Origin: Sciurus carolinensis
Taxonomy: Eukaryota > Chordata > Mammalia > Rodentia > Sciuridae
Direction: 5' to 3'
Assembly (NCBI RefSeq): GCF_902686445.1
Contig: NC_062226.1
Span: 17,022,001-17,086,000, forward strand
Length of the DNA: 64,000 nucleotides
A program made the translations under genes and the position numbers. Within the stretch, counting starts at the first letter, position 1; each line of letters starts with the position of its first letter. The notes below the pieces were generated by a model. The model was not told the DNA's origin. It did no database searches and saw only the letters and a list, made by a program, of their open reading frames with translations. Shown here piece after piece: positions 11,252-22,335 of this stretch.

Positions 11252-11264
11252 TGCTGACTCAGCT
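11252..11264. promoter_or_regulatory. MARE-like motif (MAF/NF-E2 family site)
   Basis: TGCTGACTCAGCT matches the T-type MAF recognition element TGCTGACTCAGCA at 12 of 13 positions, with the AP-1 core TGACTCA intact. It lies just upstream of a MIR. Function is not shown; one good motif is expected by chance at some rate in 64 kb. Confidence 0.4.
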
Positions 11265-11274
11265 TGTGCAGTTG

Positions 11275-11500
11275 AATAAGGGTAAGAACATGAGTTCTGG
11301 AGTCATGAGTTCCTGGTTAAAACACCACTCTGCCACTGACAGTCTCTGCAGTGATTCACACATTTCTTGGAGTCTCAATTTTCCCTTCTGTAAAATTGGA
11401 ATCATAGCTTCTTGATTATACTACAGAGCTGAGTGTGATTTAAAAGAGGTTTGCATTTTCAGACCCACAGTAGGCACTTTATAAATAAGGCATCATCTTC
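11275..11500 (+). repeat. MIR SINE copy
   Basis: Plus-strand MIR landmarks in order: 'GAGTTCTGGAGTCATGAG', CTCTGCCACTGAC, 'TTGGAGTCTCAATTTTCCC', TCTGTAAAATTGGAATCAT, and the 3' 'AGTAGGCACTTTATAAATAAG'. Nearly full length. Confidence 0.75.
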
Positions 11501-12370
11501 CCTCTTAACCTTTCTTAATAACATGGGCCAAGTCATTAGCAGTCTGGCTAGCTTTGTTCAATCTGGAAGAGAGGAAACAAAATAAATTCAGGTCTCCCAA
11601 CCTCTAAGTGAAAGCTTATGAAAAATAGATGTTCTCTTACGTCCTTATTTGGCCGCCTGCAAATTATGTTTCCTGGTGCATGCTGGTTCCTCTGCTGTTC
11701 CATGACTTCAGACACTGAACTTTGAGTCTTTGTCACATCAACAGCACCAAGTAATTCCATACAGAAGTCTGACATTTCCAGTTGAAAAAAAATAAATTGA
11801 TTAAAATTCAACAGGCATGTAGTGTTCGGCATTTAAAGGTCGAGGAATCTAGGGAACTATCAACTGTAAGATAATTCAACATTTAACGTGGGTGGGGGCA
11901 ACCAGGATGTGTTTCTTTGCCTCTCAGACCCAGCATTTGACTGCTAGGAACATAATTGTGGCAAATTAAATTACAGCCTCAAGACAAGCCATCCATCTTG
12001 GAGGGGCTTTTGTGGCTGAGCTCCCCAAGAGTAAGGAAAGATCAATTTGACTTTCCTTGGATTACATTTTCACCTCTGTTAGACAAGAAAGAATCTTTTT
12101 TTTCCTTGCCTGAGCTCTCTGGATCTACTATTCTTTTCCTTTTGAAATTCTCAGGATGACTGCAAGTCAGTCGGTCATTTGCTTAAGGACCAGGAGGATA
12201 TCGACAGCCTGTAGACCCTAAACTCTGACATGACTTATTATGCACCAGGCTTGACATTATGTGGGCATGATCATATAGCAAATAGGTAGCATTGAACAAG
12301 CACATGATTGGTAAACCTGCAATAAAAACTTGTTGATTGAATGAATTTAAAAAACATGTTTCAAATTTAG
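11501..12370. other. Unassigned DNA
   Basis: No gene recognised. The minus-strand frame at 11548-11832 lacks any domain signal. Confidence 0.45.
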
Positions 12371-12374
12371 ACTC

Positions 12375-12470
12375 TTTCAGGTACTATCAGGTCTTGGGCT
12401 AGTTACCTGCTCTGGGCTTCAGTTTCCATCATAGTAAAATAGGGACAGTATTGCCTGCTCACATTCTTGT
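12375..12470 (+). repeat. MIR fragment
   Basis: GGGCTAGTTACCTGCTCTGG, CTTCAGTTTCCATC and TAAAATAGGGACAG are the central core of MIR. Confidence 0.55.
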
Positions 12471-12640
12471 GTTGTCTACCAGCTGGCCTTTAGCTTGATG
12501 TCTCCTCCACCAGACAGTGAGCTGCTTTAATGAAGGACGGGTCTTTGGGGTTAACACATCTCCCCATTCCCTACAGTGTCCAGCACAATACCAGGAAAAA
12601 GTCAGATGTTCAAAAGGTATAAAATGCACTAGAATCTATG
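12471..12640 (+). repeat. L2 3'-end fragment
   Basis: Pattern 'CCAGACAGTGAGCTGC...GAAGGACGGGTCTTTGGGG...GTCCAGCACAATACCAGG...' follows the L2 3' end with its 'ACTGTGAGCTCC...GGGCAGGGA...CCAGCACAGTGCC' blocks. Confidence 0.5.
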
Positions 12641-12765
12641 CTGTGTAGTGGCAAAGTACTGCTATGGAATGCAGGAAATGAGGGCAGGTCAGATAATCTC
12701 TAGGTTTTAATTTCTGTAAAATGAGGAATTGAGGTTTAAAAGAAAAACTCCAAGGTTCCATTGAG
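12641..12765 (+). repeat. MIR fragment
   Basis: TAGTGGCAAAGTACTGC start-like block and TTTCTGTAAAATGAGGAATTG core. Confidence 0.5.
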
Positions 12766-13160
12766 TTCTGCCATGCTTTAGTCCTTATTCCTGTTTTATC
12801 AGGATTTTAATCACTCGGGATTATTTATTGAAACAGTAGCGACTGAAATTACAGCAAATGAAAGAGTTGTCTTAGGAAAAGATGAGATGTCTAAGGGGCG
12901 ATGCAACTGCTCTTGCAAATATATAAAGGGTTTTTATGACAGGGATGCCGATCACTTGTTCTCATTTTTACTGAGAGGTAGGGGTTTCGGTTATTCCAGA
13001 CAAGGACGCAATTAGACAGAAGGAGAGCTTTCTTGATTACTTCAGGGATAAAATGATGCCTACTTTCAGTCTCCTCTCCAGGTGAGAGCTGGAGTCCCCA
13101 ATGAGTCAATCAATGAATCAACAAATATTTGCTAAGTTTGCTTGCTGCTCATTTGCTTCC
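12766..13160. other. Unassigned DNA
   Basis: No gene. The end (13095-13135, ATCAATGAATCAACAAATATTTGC) resembles an old L2-type phrase. Confidence 0.4.
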
Positions 13161-13164
13161 CCCT

Positions 13165-13345
13165 GACATTTTACTCAAAGTATGGATCGTGAACCACCTG
13201 CATCCCAATCACCTGGAGTTCATGTTAAAAATGCAAATTCTCAGACTCACCCCTACTGAATCTGACTCTCAGGGTTTAATGCCTAGAATCTGTCTCATAA
13301 TAGTGATGTTTCTGTGTATCCTAAAGTTAGATAAACACTGTTCAT
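13165..13345 (+). mobile_element. MER5-type hAT DNA transposon remnant
   Basis: CTCAAAGTATGGATCGTGAACC, CAATCACCTGGAG, TTAAAAATGCAAATTCTCAG and CCTACTGAATCTGACTCTCAG follow the MER5 order. The terminal inverted repeat is eroded at the far end (ATAAACACTG). Confidence 0.7.
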
Positions 13346-13489
13346 TGAGTTCACAGTCCTAATCAATATATTCCCCAACCTGATGGCTATTAAATCAATA
13401 AAAGAGGCACATAACATTATCTTACCTATATCATTTATAGAAGTTGCACCAATCCAGAGAAGTATTATCTCAGCATAAGAGATGAATAA

Positions 13490-13598
13490 ATAGATGCTAA
13501 ATGACAAAATGACACATCAAGAAGTGGCAGGATCAGGCTTGAACCCAGATCTCCTGACTCTCAATCCACTATTCCACAGCTGCTTTCTTGACATGATA
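13490..13598 (-). repeat. MIR fragment
   Basis: Minus-strand MIR end: AAGTGGCAGGATCAGGCTTG, AACCCAGATCTCCTGACTC, then TCCACTATTCCACAGCTGC. Confidence 0.7.
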
Positions 13599-14595
13599 CC
13601 TTCTGGGAAGGGCATTCTGTGAGAATCCTATTCTGTAGCCATGACCTTGTTTGTGTCTGAAAAAGGAGAAGAGGTCGAAGAAGGTCACAAAGAGGCAAGC
13701 TCATCCATATTCATCTTGGTCTGTTAGCTTCAACTTCCAGACAGGAGACTGAGCAAGAGATGGATCTCTAGCTCCCTGTGGAGAAGCTGAAGTACTAGTT
13801 CTCAGAATGCAGACTTTTCCCCCTTTCTTTTAAGGAGGACATGGGATGTGGTGTGTGATCTCACTGTGACCCCTACAGGTTGCTCAAAGCTGAATAAGCT
13901 GATGACCTCCATCACAGATCTCAGCACACGTGAAGGACTCTAGGGAGCCACTTTTCAAATGGCCCCCATTTACATTGCTCCTTATAATTGCAAAATAAAG
14001 TCTCCCTTTAGACTCTCACTTTCTGGAGGTCAGCAAAGGGCATGGAGAAGCAGCGCTCTCCTTGCTTTGGACAAGGAAGGCTAATGGGTGATTATTAGCT
14101 AGCAGAACTGACGATTCCACAGTGACATTACCAAATAACCGATGATTACCTACATGTGTATCAGAAGTGCAAGGCAAACTGGAGGCAAATGAAGTGAATT
14201 TTAGGGGACTCTGAGCCTTCTCCTCTGCATCTTTTTAATATTTGGTGTATAGACTCAGACCCCTAATGCATTTCCAACCTGAGTGTTAAAGGGTTAAAAT
14301 GCCACCTGGAATATGTAAGGGAAAGCATTACTGAGGCACAGCAATATCTAGGATGTCTTCCCTTCTCAATATAGTTATTTCATTCAACTTGCATTTACTT
14401 TCAAATGAAGAAGCAAGCTGGGGCTGCAGAAATGAGTGCTTAGCAGTCTCAGTTTGGAAGAGCTCAGGGTCTTGTGAAAAATCGGAGAAAAAAGTAACCT
14501 ACTACTGAGGATGGATTAATAGAAGAGATGACAGGGCAGGATTATCCCAAGAGGGAAAAAAAGATAAAATTAAGGTCATGAGGACTGGGCAAAGG
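13599..14595. other. Unassigned DNA with a CNE-like stretch at about 14060-14260
   Basis: No gene and no repeat recognised. The stretch 14060-14260 is low in simple repeats and carries AT-rich motifs (GATTATTAGCTAGC, ATTACCAAATAACC) as seen in conserved non-coding elements. I cannot test conservation. Confidence 0.3.
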
Positions 14596-14599
14596 AAAT

Positions 14600-14740
14600 A
14601 AAATTGCAGGGGTGGCCTTGGAAAAATGACTTAACCTCTCTGGACCCTGGTTGCTTTATCTCAAATGTAAGGAAGTCAGATTAGCTTATCCCAATGGTTT
14701 TAAGTCTATGATACCACTTCTATTTTTATGACTATGAAAG
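14600..14740 (+). repeat. MIR fragment
   Basis: AAAATGACTTAACCTCTCTGG and TTTATCTCAAATGTAAGG are the diagnostic MIR core. Confidence 0.6.
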
Positions 14741-14854
14741 CTACTAAACTTAGATATATGACTTGTTAAAAAAATACCAAATAGATCACAATGTATTTCC
14801 CCATTGCTTGACAGAAACATGAAAGCTGCCTTAGACTCCTTAATGAGTACCTAG

Positions 14855-14960
14855 AATAACAATTTAAAGATGAATAAACTGAAGAGCAGAGAGGGAAAGG
14901 CACATGTTCATGGTGGCCTGCAAGTTAGTGGTTGGCACTCTGGGAAGGCAGCTTTCTGGA
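14855..14960 (-). repeat. MIR fragment
   Basis: AAGATGAATAAACTGAAGAG, CAGAGAGGGAAAGGCACATG and GCCTGCAAGTTAGTGG follow the minus-strand core. Confidence 0.55.
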
Positions 14961-16135
14961 CTGAGTCAAGAAGAGAGCTGATCCAATGCATCTCCTTACT
15001 GCCTTTTTTGCTGTCCTGGGTATTTTTTTCAGAACACATTTTCAGATCTAAAATCACTTTATTAGTTTTAGAACATAAAATGCATTATGCATGCCCAGGA
15101 TTGCTTTTAGAACATGTTTAACAATATGAAAGGTGCATGAAATAAGGAAGACGGACTGTTTTTAAATGCCAAAAATGTGAACAGAAAACAAATAACTCTT
15201 TACCACGCTCCTGTACTTCTTTCCTTCACCTCTACAATTTGATCTCTAATTAAAGACTCTCAGAGATGAGGTTGTGCATGTTACGGAGACAGTCATGGAA
15301 ATGGTAATGGTTGAGCAATAGTGATGTTGGTGTTGATGAAGTTGCCAAGGACATCAATGAGATTATATGGCTGTTGATCTATTTTAGTAAAAAAAGAGAG
15401 AGAGAGAGAGAAAGACTAAGATAATAAATCAATTTATTGCATCATATACAAGAAATGTAGAATGGTAGTACAGGGTTCAGTTAGAATTGATCCAGTAGAG
15501 CAACAAAGTCACCAAGAAAAATACCAAGTGTTTTCTGCATCCTTTTTCACTTCAAGGTGGGCTTCATATTAACTCTTACTTCTTTTACGGTCCTGAACTG
15601 GTTTACTGCAACCACCTGGGATACATACCCCGTAATTTGTCTCAAAGGAAGGATGAGTCCAAGGGTTCTGAACCTGTCAATCATTGGGTCACCTTCACTT
15701 ATACAACCTGAACCAACAACAGTTAGAGTGATAGCATTACGTTATTTGGATTACTGAAATCCCCGACACTTCCTTAAACTGGGGAAGAATTTATTTCCTC
15801 CCAAAACTCTGTGGGTATGATACAGTGTGCAACAGGAAGAGGGGATCGAAGAGGCTACATCCCCAAACGTGTTACAATACTGAGGGTGAAGGCAATGGTA
15901 GGGGTGGTGCAGATCATGAAGGTGGTTTTGCTAATGAAGGCAGTAAAGCCACTGAGATCATAAAGGTGACAATGATTATAGCAATGGTAACAATTATAGG
16001 GAGGTGGTAAGAATGAAGTTGATGAGAGTATGACATTATTAAACTTCCCTGCCCCATTGCCTTGGGGTATTGCCGTGTGACATAACTGGACCGGGGGGTG
16101 TGAGCAGTCACCAAGCTTGCTTCACAAGAGAGGAA
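14961..16135. other. Unassigned DNA; short (GA)n at 15393-15412
   Basis: Nothing gene-like. An unusual run of GATGATGGT-like triplet bias (15800-16020, 'GGTG', 'GATCATGAAGG') is weak. Confidence 0.4.
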
Positions 16136-16139
16136 GTTT

Positions 16140-16365
16140 TCAATTTGACTATGTAAGTTGGGTTTTTCATTCTAAGCCAGGCCTATAAGAGCAGCATGTT
16201 CTAAACAGTGGCTTCCCTTTCAGCCTGGCTTCCAGAATGAGAAGACATATGGAATCCAGTCAAGTCTAACAAGATTAGAGTTAACAACCCTCAATAAATA
16301 TAAGAATTAAATATTTAAGTTATTTGTTATATAGCATAACCAAGATAATAGCTGACTGATACATT
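16140..16365 (+). mobile_element. Old LTR-like repeat (same class as 5500-5940)
   Basis: The 3' part reads AATAAATATAAGAATTAAAT, then TTATATAGCATAACCAAGAT and GCTGACTGATACAT, matching an ancient LTR-like end '...GTTAT.GCATAACCTAGCC..TGACTGATACA'. Diverged; subfamily not assigned. Confidence 0.45.
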
Positions 16366-17490
16366 GATGGTCAAACCTGGAGCTAGCAACACAGTGTGCA
16401 GAGCCCTTTACAAACATAGTTTTTAGAGAACATAGAACATGTAAGAACTCAAAGGAAGTTGGTCTGCAGAAGAATTACAGAATGTTTCAACATTTTTTTT
16501 TCTAGGAAGAGCTGGAGGAACTAGTGTTGGGTCACAGATCATAAAGATGGCAATATAATGTAATGCCAGACACAATATATCCAAACAGTGCTCAGACTTT
16601 TTATAGTATCATGACTTCTCTTCTACATCAGTCATCTGACCAGAGGCAGCTCCACATGGAGCTTCCATTGTGAGTGAGAAGCTGACTACTCCTTGACTTA
16701 TTTCCTCTTATGGTCAGGCAAAGGAGAGGGTATCTCACCACAATTGATTCAACCCCTTTCCATTACTGAACACAATGTATTTAATAACTAAGAATCATAT
16801 TTAATATTTAATAAATCAAATACTCTTCAGACTGGTTCCTGTTTCCTAACACAATATTATCTTATGATTCAGTCACAGTTTTTGTTAAAACATAGGCATT
16901 TAGTGAATGGTGGTATTTTCTCCATTTTCTGTAGGAGAGAATTTCTGCATAGGAAATATTTTATAAACAATCTGAAGCCTGCCTTACCTTTTTAAATGTC
17001 ACATAAACATTAGATAATCACCATCAGAAATTTTTAAAAAATATTTCTGTAGAATCTCAAATTTTCTCTTCTGTAAAAATAAAGGTATGAGAATACCTTC
17101 AGCGTAGGGATCACGTGCCCATTATATAAAAGGGTATCTGCAGGATGCCTGACAACCAACTACCCTACAATTGACAACAGTTATTAATATCAAGGGAAAG
17201 ATGGGGCAGGACAGTTGGTGGGGGAGGAAGTTTGGAGAATTTGTGAATTAAATAGCTAAGGCAGAGACCCAAAGGAGGCTGTGTAGGAGAACAGGGAGAA
17301 CAAGTGAGGGAAACAGCAAGCCTACGAGCTAATGGAAAAGGAAGCCCGGAGTGACTTCCATCTGTCTTCTGCCTGCACCTGCTATTTGTTTACTTTTCAG
17401 CTTCATCAGTTGAGGACAAATTATTTTTCCTAAAATCTAGAAACATAAGGAGAAAAGAGGTGGAGATGAGAGCAGGCAGGGAAGGGAAAA
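16366..17490. other. Unassigned DNA
   Basis: AT-rich; no gene recognised. A G-rich stretch GGTGGGGGAGGAAG lies near 17217. Confidence 0.45.
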
Positions 17491-17494
17491 GAAT

Positions 17495-17675
17495 AAGATA
17501 ATGGCTCACATTTACTGAGCCCTTACTTTGTGTCAGAACTTGAGCACTTGTCATGAATTAATACATTCACTCTTCACAGCAACTATACGGACAAGTGACT
17601 CTTGTCCCTATTTTATGCATAAGAACTGATGTGGTGATATAAATGATTTGCTCAAGATCTACTAGTTAGAAAGAT
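17495..17675 (-). repeat. MIR copy
   Basis: CACATTTACTGAGCCCTTAC, TTTGTGTCAG, 'TTCACTCTTCACAGCAACTATACGG', TCCCTATTTTATGCATAAGA and TTGCTCAAGATC form the minus-strand MIR in order. Confidence 0.7.
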
Positions 17676-17885
17676 GGAGAATCCACATTTACCTCGATGA
17701 TCTCATTCCAAAGAAAGACTTTTGGAATCTCAACAACATACAGCATCGCAAAGTGAGCTAGTATGTCATGGATCAATATCCTAGGGGAACATCTTCCATT
17801 CCCTGCAGTTGGACAGATTTTTATATATAGAATAGTAGGAGGTTTTATTTGGAAGCAATACAGTTGAGAGATCATTCCTGACTCT
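17676..17885. other. Unassigned DNA
   Basis: Short stretch between two MIR copies; nothing recognised. Confidence 0.35.
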
Positions 17886-17887
17886 CT

Positions 17888-18085
17888 TATCTACAGGTGA
17901 CATTTGGTATCTGACTTTTGGGGATTCCAAAAACATCTTTGTACCTCAGTTTCCTCATTTGTAAAACCTTATTACTTATTTGTGTGGAAAACCATTATGT
18001 GACTGTTGTAAAAATAACATCATATGATGTAGGTAATTAGTGCATAGTTAGTGCTCAGTAAATGATACCTGTTATTATGATAATG
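17888..18085 (+). repeat. MIR copy
   Basis: TTGTACCTCAGTTTCCTCATTTG, TAAAACCTTATTACTTA, and the 3' part TAGTTAGTGCTCAGTAAATG ATACCTGTTATTATG. Confidence 0.7.
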
Positions 18086-18330
18086 GCATGTTATTAATAA
18101 ATTAGTTGCAGAAAAATAATCAAGAAGTTCTCTGTCAAAAAGGTAATATTTTCCCAACTTAAAGTGACTGGGAATATTTTCCTTAGTGTCAATGTGATGG
18201 GTTACATATTCCAAAAGAATAAAAAGGATGAACAAGGCTTGGACGTTGGAAATTCCAAAACTGGTACTCTAAAGAAGCCACTATTTCAAGAATCAGGAAA
18301 GTCAGTGATACAAATGAGAAATTCACTGTT
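18086..18330. other. Unassigned DNA
   Basis: AT-rich; nothing recognised. Confidence 0.4.
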
Positions 18331-18332
18331 CT

Positions 18333-18333
18333 A

Positions 18334-18365
<32 letters not shown>

Positions 18366-18370
18366 AAAAC
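18333..18370. repeat. (CAAAA)n low-complexity tract
   Basis: About five CAAAA pentamers followed by an A9 run; likely the relic of a retroposon tail. Confidence 0.85.
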
Positions 18371-19635
18371 CTTAAAGGAAACCATTAGGATGTTAATGTG
18401 ACAGACTCTTAGTCACTTAGGAATTTTTGCTACTGGGAGAAATAGTCCCAAAAGGGACTTCCATACCAGAGGTTTTACCATAGGAAGACACAAATAGATC
18501 CAGGATCCACTTCTGCAGCACTGCCAAAGGGAGGCCATGAAAAACCCTATCCTATCAGAAATACTTCTCCATTTACTGTTTACTAAAAATTTTGGAGGAA
18601 CCACTGACCAAAGACATTATTTGATCAGACTCAAACCCTAAGATTTTATTATTTAAATCAGGTCCAGCTGTAACCAAGTGTCTTCAGGTATATCTCCTGT
18701 GTATCATATTTGTTCAGTCAAGAACCTGTGTCATAAAAATGCATATCTTCCCCCAATATACAATAGTGAGATAGAAACCAAATAGCCACAGAGGACAATC
18801 TTACTGAAAAAGGGTGAGAGGCAAAAGTGCCATTGCTGTCACAACTCTGGATAAATATTGGCAGATCCCCCTTAGAGACAGGTAATATTCTTTGATTAGT
18901 AAATAGTGGCTCCCCTGTTTATTCTTTTCCTTAGTTCATGGCTAAGCCTGCTGGCATCCTGAAGGGTTATGACTACTTCATAAGAAACAGTCTTATGAAG
19001 TAAATATCTTAGCATGTTTCCTACTGTAGGAAGTTTAAGGCTTAGGACTTTTTAACAACATGAGTAATCTCAATTCCTATTAGTGGTAAGTTCCGGCCCA
19101 CTGTTGGTACAACTCCCTTAAAATCTTCATGGAATTCCTATATATCAGATAAGAGTCCAACTCATCTGCCAGAAGTCAAAGTTATAATTCTTTTGATATG
19201 CTTCTCTTTACTTTAGCCATGTTTTGTGTTCTATGCTATCACAGAAAAAAAAAAATGTCAAGATACAGAGAAGCCCTTCTCAGTCCAACTGAGAAGGTCT
19301 GCCTTAAATATTCAAATGTGTCACAACCACACTTCTTGCCCAGCAGACCTTTTCTTACCTTATGAATTATTTATAATTTTTGCCAAAGTCAAATTTTGGA
19401 CAAAAATGAATTTTCTTATTCATGATTTTGACATACCATTTGGTGCAAAATGAAAATGGTATAACAAGCATTCATGCATCTTTAAGCATTTGGGTCTATA
19501 CATTACAGTTGTGACTTTTTCTGGACATTTTGATTTTTGGAAAAAAAAAATCTCATTCCAGTATTACCCCAAATGATATCTAATTGTGAAGCCTTTTGAT
19601 CATAGTTTATTCCCTCATTTAACCCCACAGTTATA
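18371..19635. other. Unassigned DNA
   Basis: No gene or named repeat. A-runs at about 19246 and 19542. Confidence 0.45.
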
Positions 19636-19639
19636 TTCA

Positions 19640-19800
19640 TGAAATAAGATTGTAATTTCAATTTCACTGCTAAGGAAAAGGTAGTTCAGAGAGATTAGTG
19701 TACATTCCAAAATTATAATACCATTAGCATAATTGGCATTTAAACATCAATTTGTCTGTCTTCAAAGTTAAATCATTGACCATTCCACTCCATTGTGTCT
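19640..19800 (-). repeat. MIR fragment
   Basis: CACTGCTAAGGAAAAGGTAG, TTCAGAGAGATTAGTG and the degenerate 'CATTGACCATTCCACTCC' end fit a minus-strand MIR. Confidence 0.5.
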
Positions 19801-20165
19801 CATCATAATAATCTCCCCTCTGGCATTACACTTTACGGATTACCAAGCATGATTTCATTTGATCCATTTAATCCAAGCCTGAGAGATTGGAAAGAGGGAA
19901 TTATCCATCAGATCGAATAGAGGTCTACACTAACGTATAGAAAATATAAACTCACTCTTCTCTTACCCTCACCAACAAAACAAAAATAAAACACCTCGAA
20001 ACAACTCCCTCTGTGTTCTGTGGTTTTTAAAAAGTGCTTATGCCTCATCATTTCAACCAACTAACCTGGCATTCCTGACAACTAGCAGGTGTAAGTACTT
20101 AACTGTGTCTGATGTCTTATGTCTTTCCTCGTGTTTCTTTCCTTTCACTGAGTTTGGTGCAGTAG
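19801..20165. other. Unassigned DNA
   Basis: Nothing recognised. Confidence 0.4.
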
Positions 20166-20166
20166 A

Positions 20167-20168
<2 letters not shown>

Positions 20169-20213
<45 letters not shown>
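20169..20213. repeat. (GT)n microsatellite
   Basis: About 22 uninterrupted GT units, the purest long microsatellite in the window; likely length-variable. Confidence 0.97.
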
Positions 20214-20216
<3 letters not shown>

Positions 20217-20389
20217 CCGGGGAAACATGTCCTTATTTTTGTAAATGGTGACTGCTCCCCTTGTGACATAGTCACAATATCGTTCAACAAACAGTGCTCT
20301 CTTGGAGGGAGACTATAATGTACAACAATTTATTATGCATTTTTAAAGAGAAGAGAGGGAATTTGAAGTTTCCCAACACAAAGAAGTAA

Positions 20390-20522
20390 TAAAAGTATAA
20401 GGAGAGGAAAATGCCAACTGCCCCAATTTGATCATTACACATTGTATACCTGTACCCAATTATCATACTGTACCCCATAAGTATGTATAATTATTATGCA
20501 TCAATTATAAAAAGAAGAATGT
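20390..20522 (+). mobile_element. L1 3'-UTR fragment
   Basis: TTTGATCATTACACATTG, TATACCTGTACCCAATTATC, GTACCCCATAAGTATGTA and ATTATTATGCATCAATTATA are the familiar L1 3' tail, ending in an A-rich stretch near 20511-20520. Confidence 0.7.
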
Positions 20523-20890
20523 GGTATTCTGGCTGATGACCATGATCAGCTGGTTTCAGACTCAAAGCCAACAGAAGCAATCTTCTACTACTCTTTTTTT
20601 AAAATTTTAAACAAAAACATTTTTTAAAAAATTGGATTTGGACTTCCGTGCATTTGCTGGATCGTTCAGCGTTTTGAGCTACCACCTAGTGGCACTGCAT
20701 GCCAGCCAACAGTTCTGGGCCAGCAGCTTGGCTATGATCTCTGTATATCAGTCTGCTTATTTTTGCATTTTGACCTTACAATTGTGAACAGAAGGTGGGC
20801 AAATGCAGGTGCTGCTACTTATAACAAAATCAAAGATATAATAAGTTAATATGATCAAGGAAAAGATGGAAATAACTCCACTGTGGTAGA
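20523..20890. other. Unassigned DNA carrying a CTCF-like motif
   Basis: No gene or repeat recognised. See the motif at 20680-20694. Confidence 0.4.
20680..20694 (-). promoter_or_regulatory. CTCF-like motif
   Basis: On the minus strand TGCCACTAGGTGGTA matches the CTCF core CCASYAGRKGGCR at 12 of 13 positions (the C of GGC is T). The plus strand (CCACCTAGTGGCA) is a weaker match because the site is nearly palindromic. Binding is inferred only. Confidence 0.4.
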
Positions 20891-20894
20891 TCAG

Positions 20895-21055
20895 CAATTG
20901 TGTGGGTTCTGAATATAGGCTGCTTTGAATTTAAACCCAATCAGTACTAGCTGGATGATCTGACACGAATTTATTTCTTCCTTTTGGAAAATGGGGATTA
21001 TAATAATCCTTTCCTCATATGTTGTATGAGGGTTAAATTGCATAATTATAAAAGG
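20895..21055 (+). repeat. MIR copy
   Basis: TGGGTTCTGAATATAGGC, TTTGAATTTAAACCCAATC, AGTACTAGCTGGATGATC, TTTTGGAAAATGGGGATTATAATAATCC-like core split over 20970-21010. Confidence 0.65.
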
Positions 21056-21059
21056 TATA

Positions 21060-21225
21060 GAGATTCTCAAAGCAGAGTCCCCTCAACTGCAGCACCAGTA
21101 GCACCTGGAAACTTGTCTGAAAAGCAAACTCTTGAGCTCCACTCCTGAGCACTGAATCAGTCACCTGTGTTTTACCTAGCCATCCAGGTGATTCTGATGT
21201 TCTGATGTACCCCAAAATTTGAGCA
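21060..21225 (+). mobile_element. MER5-type DNA transposon remnant
   Basis: GATTCTCAAAGCAGAGTCCC, AGTAGCACCTGGAAACTTG, GCACTGAATCAGTC, and GTGATTCTGATG in MER5 order; ends near AAATTTGAGCA. Confidence 0.65.
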
Positions 21226-21261
21226 TTATTTTTGTAATTTATAATGAAGAGAAGCAAATTC

Positions 21262-21415
21262 AGAGGTTAGTTATTCTAAGTTTAAATCTCTCTTCTACCT
21301 TTTACTAATTGCAAGATTTGAAGTGAATTATATACATTGTTAGTGCCTTGGTTTTCTCATCTGCAAAATTAAAATGATGTTTTATCCTAGCTCTGTAATG
21401 AGAATTAAAATGCAT
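21262..21415 (+). repeat. MIR fragment
   Basis: CTACCTTTTACTAATTGCAAG and CCTTGGTTTTCTCATCTGC AAAATTAAAATGATG core. Confidence 0.55.
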
Positions 21416-21485
21416 ACATACACATACACATATGAGTGTGTGTGTGTGTGTGTGCGTGCATGTATGTATAGGTATACATGTCATG
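21410..21485. repeat. Compound CA/GT microsatellite
   Basis: ACATACACATACACATATGAG then a 20-bp GT run then GCATGTATGTATAGGTATACATG. Confidence 0.85.
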
Positions 21486-22235
21486 TAAGTTTCCAATAAT
21501 TGATATCTTTTTTGTAATTCTCATTTTTTTAAAATTCTGGCTTTAATTAAACTTAATCTAATTAGTTTTATAATTGATTTTGAAGGAAAACTAAAATAAA
21601 AAAGCTTTTATGAATTATTGAAAGTGTATTTGAAAGATCTTTTTTCCAGCAGTAGAAGCAAACATTACTTTTATTCACTTTCCTAGATGTATAGGAACAG
21701 AACCTCCCCCACAGCATGGTAGTCTGTAGTTCTGTGTATACTTTTGACCATCAGATACTTTCTAAGGAATATAGCATTTCAAAATGTACTATCCTAGGAA
21801 AACATCAGTAGCCCAGAGCTAGATTTTCTCACTAGGGACTTCCTGGGCTGCCAAGAAGGAAGGGTTGGATGGAGAGAGAAAGAGGGAGAATGCCCAGGAC
21901 CTGCCAATCAGAGTCCTGAAGGCCAGTCCTCCTGTAGTGCATTTTCCTGGGCCAGAGGCCCACTCCAAGCAAGAGCAGTGGGACAGAGAGGCAGATGTCC
22001 CACCTTCCAGGTACAGCCAGAGCAGGTGTGACCAGCAGGCTCTCTGACGACTCCTGCATCTGGCGCTGCAGGCAGGCATCTTGAGGAAGCCAAAAACAAG
22101 GGAAACTGGGGAGAAGGCAACTACAGGCCAGGCCTCAGGCCATGGAGGCTCTTAGCTGTGCTGGCCTGGACACAGAGCAGAGCAAACCCTAACCTGCAAA
22201 GGAACAGGGAAAGAGCACAAAGGAGGAAATCCAGC
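21486..22235. other. Unassigned DNA; GC-richer from about 21820
   Basis: 21820-22200 is noticeably GC-richer and open in several frames on both strands, which is why frames of 60-86 codons pile up there. They overlap each other, lack domains and splice signals, and I do not call them. Confidence 0.4.
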
Positions 22236-22239
22236 TGCC

Positions 22240-22335
22240 TATTCCTTTTTCTGCCACTAACTCCTTATCAGACTCTGGACAAGTCTCAAGCCCCTGTAAG
22301 TTCCTCCTGAAAAATAAAGGGATTTCTGCTGGGAA
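22240..22335 (+). repeat. MIR fragment
   Basis: TTCTGCCACTAACTCCTTATC and CTCTGGACAAGTCTCAAGCC match the MIR core. Confidence 0.5.
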
